This document shows, in pieces, positions 9,807 to 20,018 of a DNA stretch of 64,000 nucleotides. A program made the translations under genes and the position numbers. Every line of letters starts with the position of its first letter. The stretch's first letter is position 1. The notes under the pieces are model-generated. The model was not told the origin of the DNA and did no database searches. It saw only the letters and a program-made list of their open reading frames with translations. The stretch comes from JAWKVD01 sp041398225 (lineage in GTDB: Bacteria; Pseudomonadota; Alphaproteobacteria; Caulobacterales; Hyphomonadaceae): NCBI GenBank assembly GCA_041398225.1, contig JAWKVD010000005.1, positions 1 to 64,000 of the forward strand, read 5' to 3'.

Positions 9807-10502
9807 ATGGCCACAATTGCGTTGGTGGACGACGACGAGCACATCGTGGAAGCGCTCAAGGCGTTCTTCGAAGCGGAAGGCTATCAGGTCCGGGCCTACC
9901 ATGACGGCGTCGCGGCGTTCGCCGGGATTTCCGAGAACCCGCCAGATATCGCGATCCTCGACGTCAAGATGCCAAAGATGGACGGCATGGAGCTGCTGCG
10001 GAAGCTGCGCGCGACGTCCAATCTTCCGGCGATCTTCCTGACCTCCAAGGACGACGAGATCGACGAAGTGGTCGGCTTCAACATCGGCGCCGACGATTTC
10101 GTGCGCAAGCCGTGCTCCAACCGCCTGCTCGGCGAGCGCGTGAAAGCCGTGCTGCGCCGCGCACGCGGCGCAACCGGCGTGCCCGAGGAAGGCGACAAGA
10201 AACCTATCGTGCGCGGCCGGCTGACGCTGGACCCCAACCGCCACGCCTGCACCTGGGACAACGAACCGGTTCGGCTGACCGTCACCGAATTCCTGATCCT
10301 GCAGGCCCTCGCCCAACGCCCCGGCTATGTGAAAAGCCGCGACGCGCTGATGGACGCCGCCTACGACGATCAGGTCTATGTCGACGACCGCACGATCGAC
10401 AGCCACATCAAGCGTCTGCGCAAGAAGTTCCGCGATATCGACGACACGTTCGATTCCATCGAGACGCTGTACGGTGTGGGGTATCGCTATAAGGAAGTCT
10501 GA
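9807..10502 (+). CDS. chvI: Response regulator ChvI
   Basis: A protein of 231 residues of the OmpR/PhoB class. The receiver domain (1-120) has the acidic pocket D8-D9-D10, phospho-acceptor D52 in L-D-V-K-M-P and the conserved lysine in K-P-C. The winged-helix DNA-binding domain ends with D-S-H-I-K-R-L-R-K-K-F and Y-G-V-G-Y-R-Y. The R-T-I-D-S-H and Y-D-D-Q-V-Y-V-D segments are characteristic of ChvI. AGGAGGAAGTGA lies just before the ATG. With ChvG it forms a two-component system that answers acid and envelope stress in alphaproteobacteria. The gene is divergent from the ParA-like gene. Confidence 0.93.
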   Translation: MATIALVDDDEHIVEALKAFFEAEGYQVRAYHDGVAAFAGISENPPDIAILDVKMPKMDGMELLRKLRATSNLPAIFLTSKDDEIDEVVGFNIGADDFVRKPCSNRLLGERVKAVLRRARGATGVPEEGDKKPIVRGRLTLDPNRHACTWDNEPVRLTVTEFLILQALAQRPGYVKSRDALMDAAYDDQVYVDDRTIDSHIKRLRKKFRDIDDTFDSIETLYGVGYRYKEV

Positions 10503-12126
10503 GTCAGCCGGCGCATCCAAGCCGCCGCCAATCCGGCGCACGCGCTCGCATCTTCTGTCGCCAATCGCGCGCCTGATCCTCGCCTCGAACCTCGCGGGCG
10601 TGGTGATCCTGACAATGGGCGCGCTCTATCTGAACGAATTGCGCTCCGATCTCGTCGATGCGCGCAAGGCGAGCCTCTATGAGATGGCCGAGATCCTCTC
10701 CTCGGTGCTCACCGAACAAGCCACGGTGTCGGTGTCGCAGCCGCGCCTGCTTGAGCGCTCCGTGCGCTACCAGCTCAAGCGCATGGCGCTCAACGAGGAC
10801 TCGCGCATCCGCGTGTTCGACTCCGACGGCAAGAAAGTCGCCGACACCTGGATCCTGAGCGACCAGATCGCCGAACAGGAATTGCCGCCGATCCGCAAGC
10901 CGGGCAGCTGGGACCGCTTCTGGCTCGACACCGCGCACTGGCTGAAATCGTCCTTCGAAGGCCTGTCGCCCAAGGAGAATCTCTCGATCCTCGAAGCGCG
11001 TTCGCTGCAGCAGGAAGTCGAGACGGCGATGCGCGGCGACGCCGTGTTCTCCGAACGCTTCGGCGACAACGCCGAGCGGGTCATATCCGTGACCGTGCCG
11101 ATCAAGATCGTCGGCGCCGTCGTCGGCACGCTCACGCTCGAGACCAGCGACGTGGCGCGCATCATCGCGGCCGAACGCGCCGCCCTGATCCCCTTCATCG
11201 TGGTCGCCGTGCTGGTGGCGATCATCACCTCCACCCTGCTGACGCTCGGCATCGCCCGTCCCTTGCGCCGGCTTTCGCAAGCCTCGGACCGCGTGCGCAT
11301 CGGCGCGGCCATGCGTCTGAACCTCGGCGCGCTGCACCAGCGCAAGGATGAAATCGGCGACCTCGCCCGCGCCATGGAGGCGATGACGGCGACGCTCTAC
11401 GACCGCATCCAGGCCAATGAACGCTTCGCCGCCGACGTCGCCCACGAACTGAAAAATCCGCTGACCTCGATCCGGTCGGCCGTCGAGACCTCGCAGGCTG
11501 TCGCCGATCCCGCCGTGCGCGAACGCATGCTGAAAGTCGTCGCCGACGATGTGCGCCGGCTGGATCGCCTGATCACCGACATTTCCAACCTGTCTCGCCT
11601 CGAAGGCGAGATTGCGCGCGAAACGCCCGTGCGGGTGAACCTGATGCGGCTGATCGAAGATTTGACCTCGATGTATCAGCACACCCGCAAGGACAACGAT
11701 CCGCGCGTGACGATGAAGATCGAGACGATGGACGCAAGCGCCGTCACCATGGGCCATGAAGGCCCGCTGGCTCAGGTCTTGCGTAACCTGATCGAGAATG
11801 CGCGCTCTTTCTCGCCTCCGGACGGAGAAGTGCGCGTGACATTGGGGCGCACCGCGACGCTGAACGGTCTGATGCACAGAATAACCGTGGACGATCAGGG
11901 ACGTGGCGTGCCAGTGGACAAGCTGGAGAAGATATTCGAACGCTTCTATTCGGACCGCCCGGCAGGGGCTAAGTTCGGAAATAATTCAGGTTTGGGCCTT
12001 TCAATCGTGAAGCAGATCGTTGAGACGCATCGCGGCAAGGTCTGGGCTGAAAACCGCATGGAAGACGGGCGTATCGCAGGGGCGCGCTTTATCGTCGAAC
12101 TTCCGTTTGTGCCGGATACGCAATAG
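10474..12126 (+). CDS. chvG: Sensor histidine kinase ChvG
   Basis: The kinase partner of ChvI, about 550 residues. A first membrane helix (L-I-L-A-S-N-L-A-G-V-V-I-L), a periplasmic sensing region of about 180 residues, a second helix (P-F-I-V-V-A-V-L-V-A-I-I) and a HAMP linker precede the dimerisation domain with phospho-accepting histidine in D-V-A-H-E-L-K-N-P-L. The ATPase domain has an N-box (L-I-E-N-A-R) and G-boxes D-Q-G-R-G-V and N-S-G-L-G-L. No ATG precedes the first helix. GTG 10474, overlapping the end of chvI by 29 bases, is the best start I can see, but it is uncertain. Confidence 0.9.
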   Translation: MWGIAIRKSESAGASKPPPIRRTRSHLLSPIARLILASNLAGVVILTMGALYLNELRSDLVDARKASLYEMAEILSSVLTEQATVSVSQPRLLERSVRYQLKRMALNEDSRIRVFDSDGKKVADTWILSDQIAEQELPPIRKPGSWDRFWLDTAHWLKSSFEGLSPKENLSILEARSLQQEVETAMRGDAVFSERFGDNAERVISVTVPIKIVGAVVGTLTLETSDVARIIAAERAALIPFIVVAVLVAIITSTLLTLGIARPLRRLSQASDRVRIGAAMRLNLGALHQRKDEIGDLARAMEAMTATLYDRIQANERFAADVAHELKNPLTSIRSAVETSQAVADPAVRERMLKVVADDVRRLDRLITDISNLSRLEGEIARETPVRVNLMRLIEDLTSMYQHTRKDNDPRVTMKIETMDASAVTMGHEGPLAQVLRNLIENARSFSPPDGEVRVTLGRTATLNGLMHRITVDDQGRGVPVDKLEKIFERFYSDRPAGAKFGNNSGLGLSIVKQIVETHRGKVWAENRMEDGRIAGARFIVELPFVPDTQ

Positions 12127-12194
12127 GCGCCTTGACCCTTTCCAATACTTAGAGCCACTTTCGAGGGACTAGTCCGTATGCCGGAGTACCAGCA

Positions 12195-12599
12195 ATGATC
12201 GGTTTGGTCGTGGTGACGCACGGCCGCTTGGCCGAGGAATTCATCGCAGCAACCGAGCACGTGGTCGGCCCGCAGGATGCGGCCATCCCCGTATGCATCG
12301 GCCCCGATGATGACATGGACATGCGGCGCAAGGAGATCATCGAGGCCGTCAAATCGGTCGAGACGGGCTCCGGCGTCATCATTCTCACGGACATGTTCGG
12401 CGGCACGCCGTCCAACCTCGCCATTTCGGTGATGGGGTCGGGCAAGATCGAGGTGATCGCGGGCGTGAACCTGCCCATGCTGATCAAGCTCGCCGAAGTG
12501 CGCGACCGTCTCTCGCTGACCGAAGCGGCTGTCGCCGCGCAGGACGCTGGCCGGAAATACATCTCCGTCGCCTCCGCCCTCCTCCAGCGCGCCGAATGA
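12195..12599 (+). CDS. PTS EIIA, mannose-type (ManX/PtsM-like)
   Basis: A protein of 134 residues matching the EIIA-Man domain. M-I-G-L-V-V-V-T-H-G places the phospho-accepting histidine at residue 9, and the D-M-F-G-G-T-P-S-N segment is the family hallmark. In alphaproteobacteria this protein works with HPr and EI in a phosphorelay that regulates rather than transports sugars. A GGAG precedes the ATG. The gene overlaps ptsH by four bases (ATGA), so the two are translationally coupled. The usual hprK between chvG and this gene is absent: only 68 bases separate them. Confidence 0.92.
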   Translation: MIGLVVVTHGRLAEEFIAATEHVVGPQDAAIPVCIGPDDDMDMRRKEIIEAVKSVETGSGVIILTDMFGGTPSNLAISVMGSGKIEVIAGVNLPMLIKLAEVRDRLSLTEAAVAAQDAGRKYISVASALLQRAE

Positions 12600-12874
12600 C
12601 GGACCAGGTTTCGCGCGCCGTTCAACTGACCAACCAGCGCGGACTGCATGCCCGCGCCTCCGCCGCCTTCATTCGCGAAGCCAAGCAATTCGCTTCGGAG
12701 GTCTATGTCACCTTCGACGGGCGCACGGTGAACATGGCCTCGATCATGGAGCTTTTGACGCTGGGCGCGCGATGCGGCCAGACCATCGAGATCTCCGCGG
12801 AGGGCGAAGACGCCGAGGCGGCGCTGAACACGCTTTGCCAGCTCGTGGAACGCAAGTTCGACGAAGAAGAATAA
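12596..12874 (+). CDS. ptsH: Phosphocarrier protein HPr
   Basis: A protein of 92 residues with the active-site motif G-L-H-A-R (phospho-accepting His18) and the regulatory region N-M-A-S-I-M, whose Ser49 corresponds to the serine phosphorylated by HprK in other bacteria. It receives phosphate from enzyme I and passes it to the EIIA encoded immediately upstream. Keeping the regulatory serine is of interest because the kinase gene is not in its usual place. The C-terminus is short and acidic (D-E-E-E). Confidence 0.95.
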   Translation: MTDQVSRAVQLTNQRGLHARASAAFIREAKQFASEVYVTFDGRTVNMASIMELLTLGARCGQTIEISAEGEDAEAALNTLCQLVERKFDEEE

Positions 12875-12952
12875 CCAGCCTCGCCACGTGGAGCCGACCG
12901 CAAACGGCCGCGCCAGGTCTCGGGCTTCATCAGACGATCGGTTGAGAGAGGC

Positions 12953-13495
12953 CTACGGGCCTTCTTCGGTTCGCCGGCCCGGCGTTCGCACCAGGTCTGA
13001 CAATTCGAGCGGACGTCCTCCCGGCGGCGTCGCCGCCGCGGCCAGCCGCTTCACGCCGTCGACGAACTCCTCGAGCGTCACCGCCCGGTCGAGGTCGACG
13101 TCGAACACCATCGGGTTGGCCAGCACGTCGTCCATGCTGCCGATGCGCTGCGCCCAGTCGCCCTGCTCGAACCCGCTGAGCGCGCCGCTGCCGTCTCGAT
13201 CGGCTACCGCGAAACTGGTGCGCGCGCCGGCTTCGATCTCCGCCTCGGTGACGAAGCCGTCATTGTCCTGATCGAACGACGCCAGGAGCAGCGCGCCGGG
13301 CCGGACATAGCGCAGGCCGTCGCCCCCGCCGAAAGCGCCCGGAGGCGGCAGACGCGTCGGCGCCTCGATCCGGTCGATTCCGCGGTCGGCTTCCTGATCG
13401 GCGTCCGCGGTTTGCGCCTGCGCGCTCAGACCCGCACCGGAGGCCAGCACGACCGCGCATCCGGCGAGAAACGCCCGAGACCAATGAGATGTCAT
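12953..13495 (-). CDS. Secreted EF-hand protein
   Basis: A protein of 180 residues with a signal peptide (cleavage likely after A-Q-A near residue 28). It has two clear EF-hand calcium loops, D-Q-D-N-D-G-F-V-T-E-A-E near residue 75 and D-R-D-G-S-G-A-L-S-G-F-E near 98, plus a third, degenerate loop D-V-D-L-D-R-A-V-T-L-E-E in which the glycine is lost. A periplasmic or exported calcium-binding role is likely; nothing identifies a partner. AGAGGATT precedes the ATG. It is convergent with ptsH. Confidence 0.8.
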   Translation of the reverse strand: MTSHWSRAFLAGCAVVLASGAGLSAQAQTADADQEADRGIDRIEAPTRLPPPGAFGGGDGLRYVRPGALLLASFDQDNDGFVTEAEIEAGARTSFAVADRDGSGALSGFEQGDWAQRIGSMDDVLANPMVFDVDLDRAVTLEEFVDGVKRLAAAATPPGGRPLELSDLVRTPGRRTEEGP

Positions 13496-13836
13496 GCAAT
13501 CCTCTGCCTTGCGTCCGCCTCGCCCCGGCGACTCCGCACTCGAAATCCTGCCAGCGCACTGTGACCTTGTCGCAACAACTTCCGCAAGTGCGCCGTGCAG
13601 GTTCGCGCACAGGAAGGCGTCGGCCGAACATTGGAAGTCGAACCTCCCTGTCGCGCCCCGCTCACGCGCCCCCGCGTGAAAATCATATAAAGATATCCTT
13701 AAATGATTTGCCCGCCGCGCCGGGCGGTGCTAAGGCGGCGCATCATCACCTGCCATGGCGTCGCCGCGCCGGTTCAACCCCGCTTTGGGGACCCGCCGGA
13801 CCCGCATCGCCCGACCGAGACAGAAGGATCCGAAGG
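13496..13836. other. Intergenic region between the EF-hand gene and ahcY
   Basis: 341 bases without a credible gene. They hold the AT-rich palindrome listed at 13680-13709 and must contain divergent promoters for the EF-hand gene and ahcY. I looked for an SAH riboswitch and could not recognise its conserved core. Confidence 0.6.
13680..13709. promoter_or_regulatory. AT-rich 30-bp imperfect palindrome, candidate SahR-type operator of ahcY
   Basis: The centre is GATATC at 13692-13697. The left arm AAATCATATAAA and the right arm CTTAAATGATTT pair at 10 of 12 positions. It is an isolated AT-rich block in GC-rich DNA, 128 bases before the ahcY start. ArsR-family regulators SahR/SamR control ahcY and methionine-cycle genes in proteobacteria through AT-rich palindromes. 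Assignment to that regulator is inference. Confidence 0.5.
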
Positions 13837-15236
<1,400 letters not shown>

Positions 15237-15460
15237 GGGCGGCGAACGGCGTCCGGGAGACCGGGCGCCCCGATCCCTCCAGGCTGTCCGTCCCGGCGGA
15301 TGCGCCTGACAGCTCGACCGTGAGATTCATCTCGGCGACCGCGGCGACCAAATCCAGCGCTCGGCTGGCCTTTCATTTGCGGGCGTCCTAAGGCAACCGC
15401 GTGAAACCCCGGGTGGGGCTTCCCGCAGGGCCGCAGGCCTGTTCGAGAATGGGACACACG

Positions 15461-16992
15461 ATGAAAACGCCGAAGCCGAGCATCCCCGCCAACACGGTGG
15501 AGTTCGAAACCACGCCGCTCGTCAAACCGACGGGTTTCCGGGAATATGACGCCCGCTGGTGGTTCGGCGCGCCGGGCGACGATCCGAAAACCGCGAAAAC
15601 CCCTGAACTCAACTATCTAGGCGTTCAGGCGCTGGGTCTCGGCCTCGCCACCGTCATCCGCGAAATGGGCGTGGAGCCGAAAATCGTCGTCGGCCACGAC
15701 TACCGGTCCTATTCCATCGCCATCAAGCAGGCGCTGATGCTCGGCCTTCTCGAAGGAGGCATGGAGATCCACGACATCGGCCTCGCCCTGTCGCCGGTCG
15801 CCTACTACGCCCAGTTCGCACTCGACATTCCCTGCGTCGCCATGGTCACCGCCTCGCACAACGAAAACGGCTGGACCGGCGTGAAGATGGGCGCCAACAA
15901 GCCGCTGACCTTCGGCCCGGTCGAGATGGGCAAGCTTCGCGATGTCGTGCTGGCCGGCAAGTTCAACCCGCAGCCCGGCGGCAAGATCGTCCATGTCGAG
16001 GGCATGCGTGAGCGCTATATCGACGCCGTCTGCAAGGACGTCAGCATCAAGCGCCCGCTGAAAGTGGTCTGCGCCACCGGCAACGGAACCGCCGGCGCCT
16101 TCGCTCCGGACGCGCTGCGCCGCATGGGCGTCGAGGTCGTCGAGCTGGAATGCGACCTCGACTACACCTTTCCCAACTACAACGCGAACCCCGAAGACAG
16201 CGAAATGCTGCACGCCATGGCGGCGGCGGTTAAGGCGCACGGCGCCGACGTCGCGCTCGGCTTCGACGGCGACGGCGACCGCTGCGGCGTGGTCGACAAT
16301 ACCGGCGATGAAATCTTCGCCGACAAGATCGGCCTGATGCTGGCCCGCGATCTCTCGAAGAACTTCCCGAACGCGACTTTCGTCGTCGACGTGAAATCCA
16401 CCGGCCTCTACAAGACCGACCCCGTGCTGAAGGAGAACGGCGCCACGGTCGATTACTTCCAAGACCGGCCACTCCTACATCGAAAGCGCCCGCACCACCC
16501 GGCTCGGCGCGCTCGCCGGCTTCAAGAAGTCGGGTCACTTCTTCTTCCGCGAACCGCTTGGCTATGGCTATGACGACGGCCTCGTGGCGGCGGCCGAAGA
16601 AGTGCCGCCAACTCGACCGCAACCCCGACAAGTCGATGTCCGACCTGAAGGGCGAGCTCGGCGTCGCCTGGACCTCGCTGACCATGGCCGCCCACTGCGA
16701 TGACGAGACGAAGTATGGCGTGGTCGAGGATGTCGTCGCCGACTATCAGAAGCTCGGCGAAAGCGGCGCGTCGATCCTTGGGCGCAAGATCGTCGACGTG
16801 AACACCGTCAACGGCGCTGACGCTGGAGGACGGCTCCTGGGTGCTGGTGCGCGCCTCGTCAACAAGCCGGAACTCGTGGTGGTGGTGGAATCGATGCAGT
16901 CCGACGAGGACATGCGCCGCCTGTTCCGCGAGGAAGTGAAGCCCCGCCTCGCCGCCATCCCCTCCGTCGGCGCCTACAATCAGGAAATCTGA
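15461..16992 (+). CDS. Phosphomannomutase/phosphoglucomutase (multiply frameshifted)
   Basis: An alpha-D-phosphohexomutase of about 510 residues, interconverting hexose 1- and 6-phosphates for surface polysaccharide and nucleotide-sugar synthesis. The phosphoserine loop is T-A-S-H-N-E-N-G-W, the metal loop D-G-D-G-D-R-C-G, and the sugar-binding region G-H-F-F-F-R-E-P-L-G-Y-G-Y-D-D-G. To read through, extra bases must be removed near 16,461 and 16,601, and a compensating pair of shifts is needed between about 16,815 and 16,860. Each restores conserved sequence (for example L-T-L-E-D-G-S-W-V-L-V-R-A-S). Two upstream in-frame starts exist (15401 GTG, 15449 ATG). ATG 15461 is chosen because GGGA lies about six bases before it. 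Confidence 0.88.
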
Positions 16993-17065
16993 GGCGGGGA
17001 AGCCCCCCCGAATCGCCCGTCTGACGGGCCTCGCCTTCACTAATTCACAGCCCCTTCCACCCAGC

Positions 17066-17090
17066 CTTCCACAGCCCCTGTGGAGGTTTT
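17066..17090 (+). terminator. Probable rho-independent terminator after the phosphohexomutase gene
   Basis: TCCACAG (17068-17074) and CTGTGGA (17078-17084) form a perfect seven-base stem with a three-base CCC loop, followed within a few bases by TTTT. It lies 75 bases after the stop codon. Confidence 0.5.
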
Positions 17091-17105
17091 AACGCCCCCG
17101 TTAAC
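17089..17105. promoter_or_regulatory. CtrA-like double TTAA motif upstream of divL
   Basis: TTAA, eight bases, then TTAAC. The CtrA consensus is TTAA-N7-TTAAC. The spacer contains a run of five C in a stretch with many indels, so a one-base over-count could hide a perfect spacing. A third TTAA lies at 17124. It is 84 bases before the divL start. Confidence 0.3.
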
Positions 17106-17187
17106 ACTCCGGCACTCTGTTGGTTAACGGGCGGCGAACCGGTAGAGATCGGCAGGCGATGCGAATCGCCCCCGGAAGGCGTGCAAG

Positions 17188-19679
17188 ATGGACGCAAACC
17201 TGACCCAACCCCTGACGCTCCTGGTGGCGGGCGCGGCCGCATTCGGCCTGGCTGCACTGCTCTGGGCGTTGCGAATCTCCGACGGCGCTCGCGGCGCCGC
17301 GCGCCGGCATCGGCAGGACTCTCAGAAAGCGCGCGCCCTTCGCCCGCGCCGGAAGCGTTTCTCGGCCCACCCCGGCGTGATCATGGTCTGGGAGGAAGAT
17401 GAAGCCGCCCAGGGCAGGCCGGCCAGGACCCATCCACGGTCGAGGACGCCGCTGCGCCTGCGCCCGGTCGACGCGGAATGGGGCGCGCCAGCATCTATGG
17501 TTCGCCCGTCGCGCTGATGGGCCTGCTGCGCTTCACCGACGACGGCTCGTCCGCCCAGCCGGCGGTGCGCATCCTTGAAGGCCTCGCCGATCTGGAGGCC
17601 CGCGACGGCGCTTCGCAGGACACCACGCTGCGCGAACGCCTGGAAACAGCTTCGCGAGGACGGCGCGCCGTTCTCGCGTATCGGACCCTCCGGCCGCTTC
17701 CTGGAAGCCGACGGCCACCGCCGCCGGCGGACGCGCGCCGTTCTGTCACCGACACCACCATCGAGGGCCTTGAGATCAGGTGCCGCGCCCGCATCGAAGA
17801 GGCGCGCCGCCGATCGCCCGCGATCGATGGCGTTCCTCGGAAATGCTGAGCCGCGCGCCCTTCCCCGCCTGGCGCATGTCCGGCGCGGGTCGGCAATGGG
17901 CCAACAAGGCTTATCTCGACGCGGTCAGCCGCGAACCTCGAACACGTGCTCGACCGTCGGGTCATGCTCGACCAGTTCGTCGTCAATCAGGCCCAGAAGA
18001 CCATTCAGGCCACGAGCGAGACCGAAGAAACGCGCCACGTCGTCATCAGCGGCGAGCGCCGCGCCATGTGCTTCACCATGTTCCCGCTATCGGGCGGCAT
18101 CGGCGGTATGGCGTTCGACATCACCGACCTCGAAGCCGCACGCGAAACGCTCGACAAGCACGTCAAGGCGCATGACGAGACGCTCAACCACGTCGCCGAC
18201 GCCGTCGCCATCTTCGGCCCCGACCGCCGGCTGATCTTCAACAACCGCGCCTTCGCGGACATGTGGGACCTCGACGCCGCCTGGCTGCTGGAGCGGCCCG
18301 ATCACGGCGCAATGCTCGACCGCCTGCGCGAACGCCGCAAGCTGCCGACCCAGCCGGACTACGCCAGCTGGCGCGCGCACGAACTCGCTTATTATCAGGG
18401 CGCGAAGAACGACATTCTCGAAGACCTGTGGAACCTGCCCGACCGTCGCGTCGTTCGCGTCACGCGCCAGCGCCACCCGATGGGCGGCCTGCTGCTGCTG
18501 TTCAAGGACATCACCGACGAGCTTTCGCTGCGCACCGAATACAACGCGCTGATCAACGTTCAGAAAGCGACGCTCGACCATCTGCGCGAAGCCGTGGTCG
18601 TGTTCGGCGCCGACGGACGCCTGCGCCTCCACAACGACGCCTTCGCCGAACTGTGGGGTCTGGAAGGCAAGCTGGCCGACGCACCAGACTTCGACACCGT
18701 GGTCGAAGAATGCTCGCGCCTGTTCCATGACCGGAACGTCTGGGCGAACATCAAGAGCCGCGTCACCAACCCCTCGCCGGAATTCCGTCAGCAGGACCAG
18801 GGCGTGATGCGCACCTCGACCGACCTGACGCTGACCTGGATCACGACCCCGCTTCCCAACGGCGCGACGCTGATCGCCTTTATGGACGTCACCGCCGCCC
18901 GCAAGGTCGAGCAGGCCCTGAAGGATCGCGCCGAAGCCGTGGAGGCCGCCGACCGCCTGAAGACGGAGTTCGTGCAGAACGTCTCTTACCAACTGCGTTC
19001 GCCGCTCACGACCATTCTCGGCTACGCGGAACTTCTCGAAAGCGGACGGCCCGGCGCGCTGTCCGACAAGCAGGCTGAACAGGTTCACTCCATCCTGTCG
19101 GCGGCGGGCCACCTGCAGCGCCTGATCAACAACATCCTCGACCTCGCTCTCATCGACGCTGGACGCATGGAACTCGATCTCTCCACCTTCTCCCTCAAGG
19201 ACGCGATCGAGGACTCGATCGAGATGGTCCACACCTCGGCGCAAACCACCAAGATCCGCATCGACTTCGAATGCGAACCGGAACTTGGCGAGGTCCTCGC
19301 CGACGAGCGGCGCATCAAGCAGGCGCTGTTCAACCTTCTCACCAACGCCGTGCGCTTCACCAGCCCCGGCGGACTGGTGAAGGTGACCGCCGGCAAGGAA
19401 GACGGCGTCGTGCGCCTTTCGGTGGCCGACAACGGCAAGGGCATCGCGCCCGAACGTCAGGCCGCCGCGTTCGACAGCTTCACCTCGTCCGACAATCGCG
19501 GCGCGGGTCTCGGCCTCGCCCTGGTCCGCTCCTTCATCGAACTCCATGGCGGCATGGTGATGATGAAGTCCGCGCCCAACGCCGGCACGACGGTGATCTG
19601 CCATCTGCCGGAGACCGCCTCTCCGCGTCACGCGCGCGGCGAGCTGAAGCTCGGACCGGAATACATCGCCGCCGAATAG
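17188..19679 (+). CDS. divL: Cell-cycle kinase-like protein DivL with Tyr in place of the phospho-His (multiply frameshifted)
   Basis: One gene of about 830 codons spread over three frames in its first 750 bases; from about 17,946 it reads cleanly. An N-terminal membrane anchor (L-L-V-A-G-A-A-A-F-G-L) is followed by PAS-like regions (including G-S-P-V-A-L-M-G-L-L-R-F-T) and a kinase core. Where histidine kinases have H-E-L, this protein has V-S-Y-Q-L-R-S-P-L, with the tyrosine codon at 18987. That substitution defines DivL, which in Caulobacter binds DivK and controls CckA and so CtrA. The ATPase domain keeps its N-box (L-L-T-N-A-V) and G-boxes (D-N-G-K-G-I, G-A-G-L-G-L-A-L). Roughly five indels lie between 17,400 and 17,950. 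I think they are sequencing errors, because the gene is essential in Caulobacter. Confidence 0.88.
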
Positions 19680-19715
19680 CTCCGGCGAACGCCAGGCCCG
19701 GCGATCACGTGTGCG

Positions 19716-19731
19716 TGGGAAACGCTTCCCA
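19716..19731. promoter_or_regulatory. LacI-family-like operator palindrome
   Basis: TGGGAAACGCTTCCCA: perfect six-base arms around ACGC. The CG-centred, AA/TT-flanked form resembles operators bound by LacI/GalR-family repressors. It lies about 290 bases before the next start codon, so a role in that gene's control is inference. Confidence 0.4.
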
Positions 19732-19770
19732 ACGGAATTTTCCGGGACAGTCTTCGAGGCGTTCCGATCA

Positions 19771-19790
19771 TTTATCGCGGGCGCGATAAA
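19771..19790. promoter_or_regulatory. Perfect 20-bp palindrome, possible operator
   Basis: TTTATCGCGGGCGCGATAAA: nine-base arms with a two-base centre. The two-base centre makes an RNA hairpin loop unlikely, so a dimeric protein-binding site is the more natural reading. The regulator is unknown. Confidence 0.4.
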
Positions 19791-20018
19791 CCGGACCGCG
19801 TGTCAATTTGGGTTTATCCGTGCGTGATCGCCAACGACGGCGCGGACATTTGCCCAGAAAACCGCCCGTTTTCAGTCATTCGTCGACTTTGTTCCGAACA
19901 GTTGCGCTGCCGGCGGGGGTGACGTAGCGACGGTCCAGCATTGCTCGCGCGTTACTACACCAGTAGTTTAGCGCAGCCCCTCCCCCGCGCATGCGGGCCC
20001 AAATCCTGGAGTCACTAA

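Larger units (their letters stand above)
19680..20018. other. Intergenic region with two palindromes
   Basis: 339 bases between divL and the secreted-protein gene. No credible ORF. It holds two perfect inverted repeats (19716-19731 and 19771-19790), which probably belong to the control of the downstream gene. Confidence 0.6.

Noticed and set aside
13561..13836. SAH riboswitch before ahcY
   Set aside because: I could not find the conserved core bases or pairing; the palindrome is better explained as a protein site. A covariance-model search would settle it.
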